The position numbers and the translations under genes were made by a program. From contig NZ_ATKM01000011.1 in NCBI RefSeq assembly GCF_000418555.1, positions 372,001 through 436,000 on the forward strand: a stretch of 64,000 nt of DNA, read 5' to 3'. The DNA comes from Pseudomonas sp. P818. Lineage in GTDB: Bacteria; Pseudomonadota; Gammaproteobacteria; Pseudomonadales; Pseudomonadaceae. Numbering within the stretch: position 1 is the first letter of the stretch; every line of letters starts with the position of its first letter. This document shows positions 19,796 through 26,417 of the stretch, piece by piece. Under the pieces are notes generated by a model. It was not told the DNA's origin, did no database searches, and saw nothing but the letters and a program-made list of their open reading frames with translations.

Positions 19796-19876
19796 CCTAG
19801 AGTTCCGGTCTTCCACACCTGCGTACAGCCGCCACCCATCATGTGGAAGTGATGATGGCGGTTCCTCAACTCTAGG
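19796..19876 (+). promoter_or_regulatory. C4 target site and decoy covering the ribosome binding site
   Basis: Target blocks CCTAGAGTT (19796-19804) and CTTCCACACC (19810-19819) can pair with the upstream RNA or, within the same transcript, with TGTGGAAG (19842-19849) and AACTCTAGG (19868-19876). The last copy overlaps the AGGAG that serves the ATG at 19887. An open frame from about GTG 19737 through this region joins the next gene in phase; its VPVVSFYGG...ERAGF segment recalls the ASH-type leader peptides often found after C4 RNAs. Confidence 0.55.
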
Positions 19877-19886
19877 AGCCGTAACC

Positions 19887-20198
19887 ATGAAGCACCCGCA
19901 CGCCCTCAATCCGTCCGCACTTCAGCAACGCGCCGCCGCCCTGAAGGCCCGAGCCTTTGCCGCGCTTCGCGCTGATTCATCCCTGTCCGTTCGCCTCGCT
20001 CGCTACAACGTCGCTATGGCCAAGGCTCGCGAGCTGGAAGCCCAAGCCGAGCAGTGCAAGGCCACCAGCGACGCCAGCCAGGCGCTGGCCTGGCTGCAAG
20101 GTGGCCACCGTGCCCACATTCGTGCGGCCAACCTGCGCGAGCACCTTGAGCACGTCCGCTCCCTGACTCTGAAAGCTCAGGAGGTGCGCCATGCGTAA
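19887..20198 (+). CDS. Small helical element protein, 103 aa
   Basis: Alanine-rich, almost fully helical and basic: MKHPHALNPSALQQRAAALKARAFAALR... No known family recognised. ATG 19887 has AGGAG eleven bases upstream, inside the C4-decoy sequence, so its translation is the likely target of the RNA switch; the same frame is open back to 19554. First gene of a run in which each start overlaps the previous stop (20191, 20426, 20695, 20928), ending in the primase-helicase. Confidence 0.7.
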   Translation: MKHPHALNPSALQQRAAALKARAFAALRADSSLSVRLARYNVAMAKARELEAQAEQCKATSDASQALAWLQGGHRAHIRAANLREHLEHVRSLTLKAQEVRHA

Positions 20199-20433
20199 GC
20201 AGATGAACCCGCATGCCACTGAGCTGGCCAATGAACTCGAGATGAAGCTCGACACCGTAAAAGTGTTGGCTGAAATCACGTTGGACAATACGGCCCTTGC
20301 CGACTGTGCCGAAGGGGCATACCTGGATCGCAGCCACGCTGCAGCGCTGATGCAGGCACAGGTCTACCTGTCGCAATCGATCTTCAACGACTTCTGCAAG
20401 CTGATGGAGCTGGTGGAGGTGCCTCATGTGTGA
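20191..20433 (+). CDS. Small unknown element protein, 80 aa
   Basis: Overlaps the previous gene by eight bases and the next by eight. Predicted helical, acidic (ELANELEMKLDTVKVLAEITLDNTALADCAEG, then a second helix ending LMELVEVPHV). No motif recognised. Conservation of tight overlaps on both sides supports it as a real coding sequence. Confidence 0.6.
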   Translation: MRKQMNPHATELANELEMKLDTVKVLAEITLDNTALADCAEGAYLDRSHAAALMQAQVYLSQSIFNDFCKLMELVEVPHV

Positions 20434-20698
20434 TCAACAGAACCTCACCATCGGCCTGGACTTCTGCAAAATTCGAGGTCAGCACCTGTTCCAAGTCAAC
20501 ACCGGAGTACCGGCCAAGCTTGCGTTGGAGCATGCCAGCGATTTGCTGGAGGTTATCAACGGACTGTCTCAGACGGTCGCCATGGAACTGGCGCATGGTG
20601 GCGAAAGCTTCGCGGTCTATCACTTGAGCGAGATGGTCAAGGCGCTGGTTGATGCCGCTGCCGCTGGCCTACCTGACTCTGCAGGGGGTGACCAATGA
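20426..20698 (+). CDS. DUF3077 family protein
   Basis: 90 aa with the DUF3077 pattern common in Pseudomonas prophages and islands: LFQVNTGVPAKLALEHASDLLEVINGL followed by an amphipathic C-terminal helix. Function unknown for the family. Overlaps the neighbouring genes by eight and four bases. Confidence 0.7.
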   Translation: MCDQQNLTIGLDFCKIRGQHLFQVNTGVPAKLALEHASDLLEVINGLSQTVAMELAHGGESFAVYHLSEMVKALVDAAAAGLPDSAGGDQ

Positions 20699-20931
20699 GC
20701 GCGCTCCCATCAAAGATCACTTTCTTTCGTCAAGGCGTAGCTGCTAGTGCTGGTGTCCTGAGCTCAGCCGGTATCGGGCTGAAAGGCATCGGCCTAATGC
20801 TGGCCGAACGCGAGTTGAGCAGCTCAGAAGCGAACGCCCTTCACCACGCAGTCATTGCCTTGGGTTTCATGGTGGAAGCTCAAGGTGGCACGTTGTTCGA
20901 TAGCGCTGATGAGTTGGAGGGCAACGAATGA
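20695..20931 (+). CDS. Small unknown element protein, 78 aa
   Basis: Starts by ATGA overlap with the DUF3077 gene and ends by ATGA overlap with the primase-helicase. A glycine/alanine-rich N-terminus (FFRQGVAASAGVLSSAGIGLKGIGLML) is followed by an acidic C-terminus. No family recognised. Confidence 0.55.
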   Translation: MSALPSKITFFRQGVAASAGVLSSAGIGLKGIGLMLAERELSSSEANALHHAVIALGFMVEAQGGTLFDSADELEGNE

Positions 20932-23828
20932 CCGATACCCGAGAACGCAAGAAGTACCCCACCTTTGCCGAGGTGAAGCGCGCCGCCCTGCAGGCCATCG
21001 ACCGGGTGCTGTCGCACTGGTTGCCCGGTGGCAAGCGGGTGGACGGCGGCAAGGAATACACCGCACCCAACCCAACGCGGGCCGACAAGCGCGCGGGCTC
21101 GCTCAAGGTGAACTTGGCCAAGGGCACCTGGAGCGACTTCGCCACTGGCGACAAGGGCGGCGACCTGATTGACCTGGTGCGCTACCTGGACGGCGGCAGC
21201 GAGGTGGACGCTTGCAACAAGCTGGCGGACTTCTTGGGCGTTACGCCAGGCACTGTCAGCGCCAGCGCGCCGGCCAGCAACAAGCCCAAGGCGCCCGAGT
21301 GGGTGCCGGTGTTGCCGATCCCTGATGAGGCCATGCGCAAGGTGCTGCAGACGCACCGCCAGCACGGCAAGCCGTCGAAGGTGTGGATCTACCGTGCCGC
21401 CGATGGCCAACCGTTGATGGTGCTGTATCGCTTCGACCTGGGCCCGGATGAAAGCGGCACGCCGCGCAAGGTGTTCGCCCCGCTGACCTGGTGCAAGCAG
21501 TCGGGCAATGGCTCGCTGTCCTGGCGTTGGCAGGGGTTGCCCGAGCTGCGCCCGCTGCTGCGTCTTGATGAGCTGACCACCCGAGCGGCTGCCCCGGTGG
21601 TGCTGTGTGAAGGCGAGAAGGCGGCAGACGCTGCTGCCGAGCTGCTGACTGGCTACGTCGCTACCTGCTGGCCCAACGGCACCAACTCTTGGCAGAAAGC
21701 CGACTTCGCCCCATTGGCTGGCCGCGATGTGCTGCTGTGGCCGGACAACGACGCACCCGGCCTCAAGTGCATGGATGCCCTGGCAGAGCACCTGCGCCAG
21801 CTTGGCGTGGCCTCGGTGCGCTCGATAGCGCTTGCGGTGTTCAGCCAGCGCCCTGGCCTCGATGGCGAGCGGCCCACCTTCGCCCCTGGTGGCGACTGGG
21901 CCGAGGGGGACGACGCTGCCGATGCAGTGGCCAAGGGCTGGACGGCGGCACATCTTGCCGAGTTGGAGCGTACCGGGGAGCTGTTCGCCTTGGCGCCGAC
22001 TGCAGCGCCAGCGAGCAAAGGGAATGGGGCGAGCGCCAGCGGCAAGCCGGCGCCTACCGAGAAGCCTGCACCGATGCCGGCCGGCTTTCGCGTCACCGCC
22101 GATGGCGTGTTCTATGCCGGCGACGATGGCGAGGCGCGGCCGGTGTGTTCGCGCCTGGAGATCCTGGCGCGCACCCGCGACGAGAAAGGCCAAAGCTGGG
22201 GCTTGCTGGTGGAGTTCGACGACCCAGACGGCGACAAGAAGCGGTTGAACATTCCGGCCCGCTCCATGGCGGGGGACTTCGGCAAGGAGGTAGTCGGCCC
22301 GCTGGTTGATATGGGCTTGCGCCTGGCCCCGGTGCGTACCGCTCGCAACTCCCGCAACGACCTGCAGAGTTACCTGCAGGGCTACGACAGTGCCGAGCGT
22401 GCCCGCCTGGTCACGCGGCTGGGCTGGCATGGCGATGCCTACCTGTTGCCGGATCGCCAGATAGGCCAGAGCATCGAGCACCTGCACTTCTACGAAGCCG
22501 GCGCCCAGCTCCCGCCAATTAGCCAGGCCGGCACCCTAGAACAATGGCAGCAGCAGATTGGCGCGTTGTGCGTGGGCAACAATCGGCTGGCGTTCGTGGT
22601 GTGCGTTGCCTTCGCCGGCCCGCTGCTGCACCTGCTGGGCGCCGAGTCGGGTGGCTTCCACCTCTACGGCGACAGCTCAGGCGGCAAGACCACGCACCTG
22701 CAGGTGGCCGCCTCGGTATGGGGTGGCCCGCGCCTGGTACGTTCGTGGCGCTCGACTGATAACGCCCTGGAGAGCATCGCCGCCGCGCACTCTGACGGGC
22801 TGCTGGTGCTCGATGAAATTGGCATGTGTGACCCGAGGATCATCGGCGAAACGGTGTACATGCTGGGCAATGGCACCGGCAAGGCGCGCGCCAATGATCG
22901 CGGCCAGGCCGGGCGCCAGGTGCAGGAGTGGCGCTTGCTGTTCCTCTCTACCGGGGAGAAGACGCTAGCGCAGCACATGGCCGAGGCACACAAGGAGCTG
23001 AAAGCCGGGATGGAGGTGCGCTTGCTGGCTGTGCCGGCTGATGCCAGCAAGGGGCTTGGGCTGTTCGAGGTGCTGCATGGCTTCGACGATGCTGCCGCGC
23101 TGTCGGATGCGCTCAAGGCACGGGCGGGCAGGTTCTACGGTTCGCCGGCACTGGCCTTCCTGTCGGCCCTCTGCGAGCCGGGCAAGCTGCGCGGTTACGC
23201 GGCCATGGTACGTAGTACGGTGGAGCGCTTCACCGCCGATGCGTTGCCCGCCAGCGCCAGCGGCCAGGCTCAGCGGGCAGCCGCGCGGTTCGGGCTTGCT
23301 GCTGCAGCCGGGGAGCTGGCTACGGCGTTGGGCGTCACGGGCTGGCCAGATGGTACGGCCACGCATGCCGCCAGGGTGTGCCTGGGCGCCTGGCTGGCAG
23401 AGCGTGGCGGGGCTGGCAATCTGGAAGGTGACGCCATTGTGCAGCGCCTGCGCCTGACCATTGAGCGCTATGGCGAGGGGCGCTTTACCCGCTGGGACAA
23501 CGTGGCGGCCAAGGTGGACGAACACGCACCACGAACGGTTGACCGCCTCGGCTTCCGGCGCACCATCGAGCACGGTTGCGGGGATGTGCTTTACACCACG
23601 ACCACCTACTACCTGTTGCCCACCGCCTGGCGTGATGAGGTGTTCAAGGGTATGAACCTGCGCAACGTCAATCGGGTGCTGGTGGAGCGGGAGATATTGC
23701 AGCCCGGCAAGGATGGCAAGGCCGCCCAATCCATCGCGCTGCCCGGTATGCCCAAGGGGCGGGCCTATGTGGTGGACGGTGCCAAGCTGTTTGCTGATGA
23801 AGAGGAAGCCCTCGCTGCTGCTGCCTGA
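20928..23828 (+). CDS. TOPRIM-DUF927 primase/helicase-like replication protein, 966 aa
   Basis: Likely initiates or drives replication of the excised element. The N-terminus (about 40-90) has NPTRADKRAGSLKVNLAKGTWSDFATGDKGGDLI, the primase-type nucleic-acid domain without visible zinc cysteines. A TOPRIM domain follows with VVLCEGEKAAD (about 223) and WPDNDAPG (about 270). After a linker, the DUF927 ATPase domain has Walker A GDSSGGKTT (about 581) and Walker B LLVLDEIG (about 624). A C-terminal DNA-binding tail is plausible. The architecture parallels the P4 alpha protein (primase-helicase-ori binding) without clear sequence relation. Last gene of the coupled operon. Confidence 0.85.
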   Translation: MTDTRERKKYPTFAEVKRAALQAIDRVLSHWLPGGKRVDGGKEYTAPNPTRADKRAGSLKVNLAKGTWSDFATGDKGGDLIDLVRYLDGGSEVDACNKLADFLGVTPGTVSASAPASNKPKAPEWVPVLPIPDEAMRKVLQTHRQHGKPSKVWIYRAADGQPLMVLYRFDLGPDESGTPRKVFAPLTWCKQSGNGSLSWRWQGLPELRPLLRLDELTTRAAAPVVLCEGEKAADAAAELLTGYVATCWPNGTNSWQKADFAPLAGRDVLLWPDNDAPGLKCMDALAEHLRQLGVASVRSIALAVFSQRPGLDGERPTFAPGGDWAEGDDAADAVAKGWTAAHLAELERTGELFALAPTAAPASKGNGASASGKPAPTEKPAPMPAGFRVTADGVFYAGDDGEARPVCSRLEILARTRDEKGQSWGLLVEFDDPDGDKKRLNIPARSMAGDFGKEVVGPLVDMGLRLAPVRTARNSRNDLQSYLQGYDSAERARLVTRLGWHGDAYLLPDRQIGQSIEHLHFYEAGAQLPPISQAGTLEQWQQQIGALCVGNNRLAFVVCVAFAGPLLHLLGAESGGFHLYGDSSGGKTTHLQVAASVWGGPRLVRSWRSTDNALESIAAAHSDGLLVLDEIGMCDPRIIGETVYMLGNGTGKARANDRGQAGRQVQEWRLLFLSTGEKTLAQHMAEAHKELKAGMEVRLLAVPADASKGLGLFEVLHGFDDAAALSDALKARAGRFYGSPALAFLSALCEPGKLRGYAAMVRSTVERFTADALPASASGQAQRAAARFGLAAAAGELATALGVTGWPDGTATHAARVCLGAWLAERGGAGNLEGDAIVQRLRLTIERYGEGRFTRWDNVAAKVDEHAPRTVDRLGFRRTIEHGCGDVLYTTTTYYLLPTAWRDEVFKGMNLRNVNRVLVEREILQPGKDGKAAQSIALPGMPKGRAYVVDGAKLFADEEEALAAAA

Positions 23829-23878
23829 TATTGCCGGCCCAAGGTTCGTCCTGGCCGGCGCTTTCTCTTGCTCTATCC

Positions 23879-23997
23879 GGTATCGTAAAACGACCGTTTA
23901 TTGATACCAGCAAAACACCCTGCCTAATTGGTATCAACAAATACGGGTTTACTATTTATTGATACCAATAGATAATGAACCCACCTTAAACGATACC
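23879..23997. repeat. Five GATACC/GGTATC boxes upstream of the serine recombinase
   Basis: GGTATCG 23879, TTGATACC 23901, GGTATCAA 23930, TTGATACC 23959 and CGATACC 23991, at roughly 29-base steps with mixed orientation in an AT-rich stretch. The arrangement resembles resolvase subsites or an autoregulatory operator. The recombinase starts at 24011. Confidence 0.65.
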
Positions 23998-24010
23998 AAC
24001 TGGGCACACC

Positions 24011-24568
24011 ATGAATCGCATCTTCGCCTACGGCCGCGTCTCGACTCTGGAGCAATCTACCGACAACCAGTTGCTGGCTCTGCAGCAGAAGGGCTTCGAT
24101 GTGCAGCCGCACCGCTGGTTTGCTGAGCAGGTGTCTGGCGGTGTTCCCGCGCTGCAGCGTCCAGAGTTCTCCAAGATGGCTGATCGTATGGAAGCCGGCG
24201 ATGTGCTGGTGGTGCTCAAGCTGGATCGACTCGGCCGCGACGTGCAAGACGTGCTGTCCACCATCGAAGTCCTGGCCGCCCGCTCTATCCATGTGCGCAG
24301 CCTCGATCTGGACGGCGTAGACCTGACCAGCGCAGCCGGTAAGCTACAACTCACCGTCCTGGCTGCCGTGGCTGCCTTCGAGCGCGACCGCATCAAGGAG
24401 CGCACCAAGGAGGGCTTGGCCCGTACCACCAAGAAGGCCGGACGCCCTGAGGCAGTCGAGACCACCAAGGCAGTGCAAGCCTGCAAAGCCAAGGGCATGA
24501 GCCAGAGCCAGGCTGCTGCCGAGCTGGGGCTTAGCCTGCCGACCGTCAAGCGTCACTGGAACAAGTGA
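24011..24568 (+). CDS. Serine recombinase (resolvase/invertase family)
   Basis: 185 aa. Resolvase catalytic domain with nucleophile Ser in YGRVSTLEQ (residue about 10), KLDRLGRD, and the GKLQLTVLAAVAAFERDRIKERTKEGL dimer/E-helix region. The C-terminal HTH (MSQSQAAAELGLSLPTVKRHWNK) is complete. It could resolve multimers of the excised replicating element or invert DNA between boxes like those at 23879-23997, or just the inverted arrays. The presence of both a tyrosine and a serine recombinase in so small an element is noteworthy. Confidence 0.9.
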   Translation: MNRIFAYGRVSTLEQSTDNQLLALQQKGFDVQPHRWFAEQVSGGVPALQRPEFSKMADRMEAGDVLVVLKLDRLGRDVQDVLSTIEVLAARSIHVRSLDLDGVDLTSAAGKLQLTVLAAVAAFERDRIKERTKEGLARTTKKAGRPEAVETTKAVQACKAKGMSQSQAAAELGLSLPTVKRHWNK

Positions 24569-24648
24569 CGCCATTCGCCCGAGCCGCTTGGCTTGGGCGC
24601 TATGCCCCGCCCTTCCTCCTGCTGGCCCAGCACCTAACGCAATGGTGT

Positions 24649-24798
24649 GGTGTTCCACCTGGCGCCCCTGATCACGGAACACCATTGGTGTTCAGAACAC
24701 CAAGTGTTCCACCTTCCTCGCAATTGTGTTCCATGGCCACAAGCCCCGCCGTTGCTGGGCTGCAGCCGTTGCGGAACACCAAGAACACCGGGAACACC
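24649..24798 (-). repeat. Iteron array R: inverted copy of array L
   Basis: Boxes at 24649, 24676, 24687, 24695, 24704, 24726, 24774, 24783 and 24792 mirror those of 17158-17307 position by position (paired coordinates sum to 41956). It lies between the serine recombinase and the right end. The reverse strand is also open here, but the predicted peptide differs from that of array L at most changed codons. Confidence 0.85.
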
Positions 24799-25106
24799 AG
24801 TGATTCGAGGGTTACGGATTGGCGTACCCCAGCGCCCCGCTAGGGGTGGCGCCGCCAGCGGTGAAAGACTGAGCGCGATGTAGCGTCGGCAGCGCTCGCC
24901 CATGGGGTGGGGCGGGTCAAAAGTCTGGCTGACCTAGCCGCCGAACGACGGGGGGAGCCAAGTTTTCCGTGCGCCAAGATTTCAAATAGGGGGGGGGTTA
25001 AGGTTCAGGGCAGGGTGGTGATTTGGGTTTTAGGAATACGCTTAGGGATACGGTGATCATGGAGGAACGGGTCAGGCCAGATAAATAGGGGGTTTGACAG
25101 GTCATG
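24799..25106. other. Gene-free right end of the element
   Basis: No convincing coding sequence. It contains a run of nine G near 24990 and the right copy of the TTTTAGGAATA/GGGATACG pair (25028-25052). I see no recognisable cos site or terminase remnant. Confidence 0.5.
25028..25052 (+). repeat. Candidate integrase arm site, right copy
   Basis: TTTTAGGAATA, six bases, GGGATACG: identical blocks and spacing to 15754-15778, same orientation. Confidence 0.45.
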
Positions 25107-25128
25107 TTCTAGTCCGGCTTCGGCACCA
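25107..25128 (+). repeat. attR: degenerate copy of the tRNA-Leu 3' end
   Basis: TTCTAGTCCGGCTTCGGCACCA-like sequence; versus attL it has C-to-T in the T loop and one G lost before CACCA. The tRNA could not be rebuilt exactly from this end, which suggests an old insertion or imprecise exchange. Confidence 0.6.
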
Positions 25129-25172
25129 ATGACATGATTTCAGATGTTCGCATATGACTCTGAAACCCAGAT

Positions 25173-25198
25173 AAACCGGCCTCTATGGTCGGTTTTTT
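25173..25198 (+). terminator. Terminator-like hairpin beyond attR
   Basis: AAACCGGCC-TCTAT-GGTCGGTT followed by T. Related to the tRNA-Leu terminator at 15688-15711; probably the original terminator of the tRNA before insertion. It also lies just past the stop of the minus-strand RES gene. Confidence 0.6.
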
Positions 25199-25220
25199 CG
25201 TTCATGGCGTTCTGCTCCGG

Positions 25221-25916
25221 CTACTTAGCCAGTAGCGTCGTAATCTGATTGACGCTGATCACCTGTCCGCTCCAGATCATTTCGTAATGCGCGCTCTGGA
25301 TGATCGAGGTCACGGAGCGCGGCGTCATCAGTGCCCAGCAGATATTGCCCGGAGAGCGAACCGAGTGATAACGCAGGCCCGCATGTCCTGCGCTTTTGAC
25401 CTCGGCCCCCAGTTGGTTGGAGTGGGCGTAGTCGCCCGGCGCATAGATCGGGTCTGACAGCGGCACGACCGTGGCATCCCTCAAGCCAGCTTCATTGAAG
25501 CTAGCGGTCAGCCCTCTGAAGACGAAGCGCTCATAGTTGAGTTTCGGCACCTTCGACCAGTAGCGCTGCTGGTGGTAGCAAACCTCGGCAATCGCGGTAT
25601 CCATTTTGTCCGCCAGGTACAGCACGCCGAAACTGCCGTTGCTGAAGCGCGAGCCAGCTGGGTTGACGTGGGTAAAGGGGGCAGTCGCATAGGAGCAGCC
25701 AGCAATGCCGAAGGGAATCTGATCGCGCGGGATCAGTTCTAGACGTCCGATCTCGTTCTGTAGCCGAGGATTGGTCAGCGCCTGGATCTGGTAGAGAGCA
25801 TCGAAGTCCTCTGCATCGGCGACGTCATCGAACAGGGCGATTGGCGGAAACTTGGAGTTGACCAGGCGGTAGGCTTGTACAGCTTGCTCTTTCAACAGTG
25901 GCAGGTCGCTGAGCAT
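25221..25916 (-). CDS. RES-domain toxin (NAD+-degrading)
   Basis: 231 aa from the ATG that overlaps the antitoxin stop (TAATG). RES family toxins of type II systems degrade NAD+ (MbcT as phosphorylase). The R-E-S residues are consistent with R in GSRFSNGSFGVLYLADKMDTAIAEV (Arg and Glu) and Ser in HSVRSPGNICWAL. Length and the C-terminal W-x-G-Q-V pattern fit. The gene lies 90 bases outside the attR of the element, so whether it moved with it is unclear. Confidence 0.88.
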   Translation of the reverse strand: MLSDLPLLKEQAVQAYRLVNSKFPPIALFDDVADAEDFDALYQIQALTNPRLQNEIGRLELIPRDQIPFGIAGCSYATAPFTHVNPAGSRFSNGSFGVLYLADKMDTAIAEVCYHQQRYWSKVPKLNYERFVFRGLTASFNEAGLRDATVVPLSDPIYAPGDYAHSNQLGAEVKSAGHAGLRYHSVRSPGNICWALMTPRSVTSIIQSAHYEMIWSGQVISVNQITTLLAK

Positions 25917-26326
25917 TACCACTGGGCACCTCGCAGGGTGTCGATGCGCCGAAACGTCTCGTACAGCGAAATCATGTCGCCTTGCGCCATGACTTCCAGC
26001 GGTGTGCGGCCGTTGAAGAACTCATTGTGGTTTTCCATCAAGGCAAAGCCGTAGACGTTGTCGGGGTTGTCGAAAACCACGCGCAGCGCTGCATGGATGT
26101 TCAACACCAGGCTGATGCGCTGCATCTGGTCGGAGTCCAGACTCACTGTCCACGAAGAATCGTGCTGGCTGGCACGGGTGTACGTGCTGCGGGAAATGCG
26201 CAGTACTCGGCAGGCCTGTTCGGGAGAGGCCTTCCACTTATCGAGAACATTCAGCGCAGCGCGCAAACCGGCTGCGCACTGGCTTTTCGTGAAGTCCTGA
26301 ATCTGGACGGCGGCGGTAGCGGTCAT
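25916..26326 (-). CDS. Xre/MbcA/ParS-type antitoxin of the RES pair
   Basis: 136 aa. N-terminal Xre-like HTH (AALNVLDKWKASPEQACRVLRISRSTYTRAS) and C-terminal DUF2384 toxin-binding domain (RISLVLNIHAALRVVFDNPDNVYGFALMENHNEFFNGRTPLEVMAQGDMISLYETFRRIDTLRGAQW). Start at 26326 has GGGAGAG upstream; an ATG 33 bases further up is possible. It precedes and overlaps the toxin, the order needed for antitoxin excess, and the pair probably represses its own promoter through the operator at 26343-26379. Confidence 0.88.
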   Translation of the reverse strand: MTATAAVQIQDFTKSQCAAGLRAALNVLDKWKASPEQACRVLRISRSTYTRASQHDSSWTVSLDSDQMQRISLVLNIHAALRVVFDNPDNVYGFALMENHNEFFNGRTPLEVMAQGDMISLYETFRRIDTLRGAQW

Positions 26327-26342
26327 GACAAGCTCTCCCTTA

Positions 26343-26379
26343 TCTGTAGACTGAAACATAGCATATTTGCGTCTGCAGA
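26343..26379 (-). promoter_or_regulatory. Operator/promoter of the toxin-antitoxin pair
   Basis: TCTGTAGAC (26343-26351) and GTCTGCAGA (26371-26379) form an inverted repeat with one mismatch; between them the minus strand reads TATGCTATGTTT, a likely -10. Binding here would block transcription. Confidence 0.5.
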
Positions 26380-26417
26380 TCGAATGAGCTTGTTCTGCCG
26401 ATCTTTCATTGCCAAGT

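Larger units (their letters stand above)
15619..25128 (+). mobile_element. tRNA-Leu-integrated P4-like satellite element (~9.5 kb)
   Basis: Starts in the 3' end of tRNA-Leu (core 15619-15643) and ends at a degenerate copy of that core (25107-25128). The first gene is a P4-type tyrosine integrase; then come HTH/AlpA-type regulators, a C4-like RNA leader, an operon of small genes, a TOPRIM/DUF927 replication-type protein and a serine recombinase. There are no capsid, tail, terminase, mating-pair or relaxase genes, so mobility must rely on a helper or on excision and replication only. Boundaries are inferred from the imperfect repeat and from the change to ordinary chromosomal genes at 26.4 kb. 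Confidence 0.8.

Noticed and set aside
20880-22487. 535-codon minus-strand open frame opposite the DUF927 gene
   Set aside because: Shadow frame; histidine/glutamine-rich composition typical of antisense readings of GC-rich genes.
24634-24903. 90-codon minus-strand open frame over iteron array R
   Set aside because: Resembles the frame over array L only because the DNA is an inverted repeat; no sign of coding constraint.
24960-25010. G-rich stretch with nine consecutive G near the right end as a possible cos or packaging site
   Set aside because: No known cos motif or terminase-binding repeats recognised; G run alone is insufficient.
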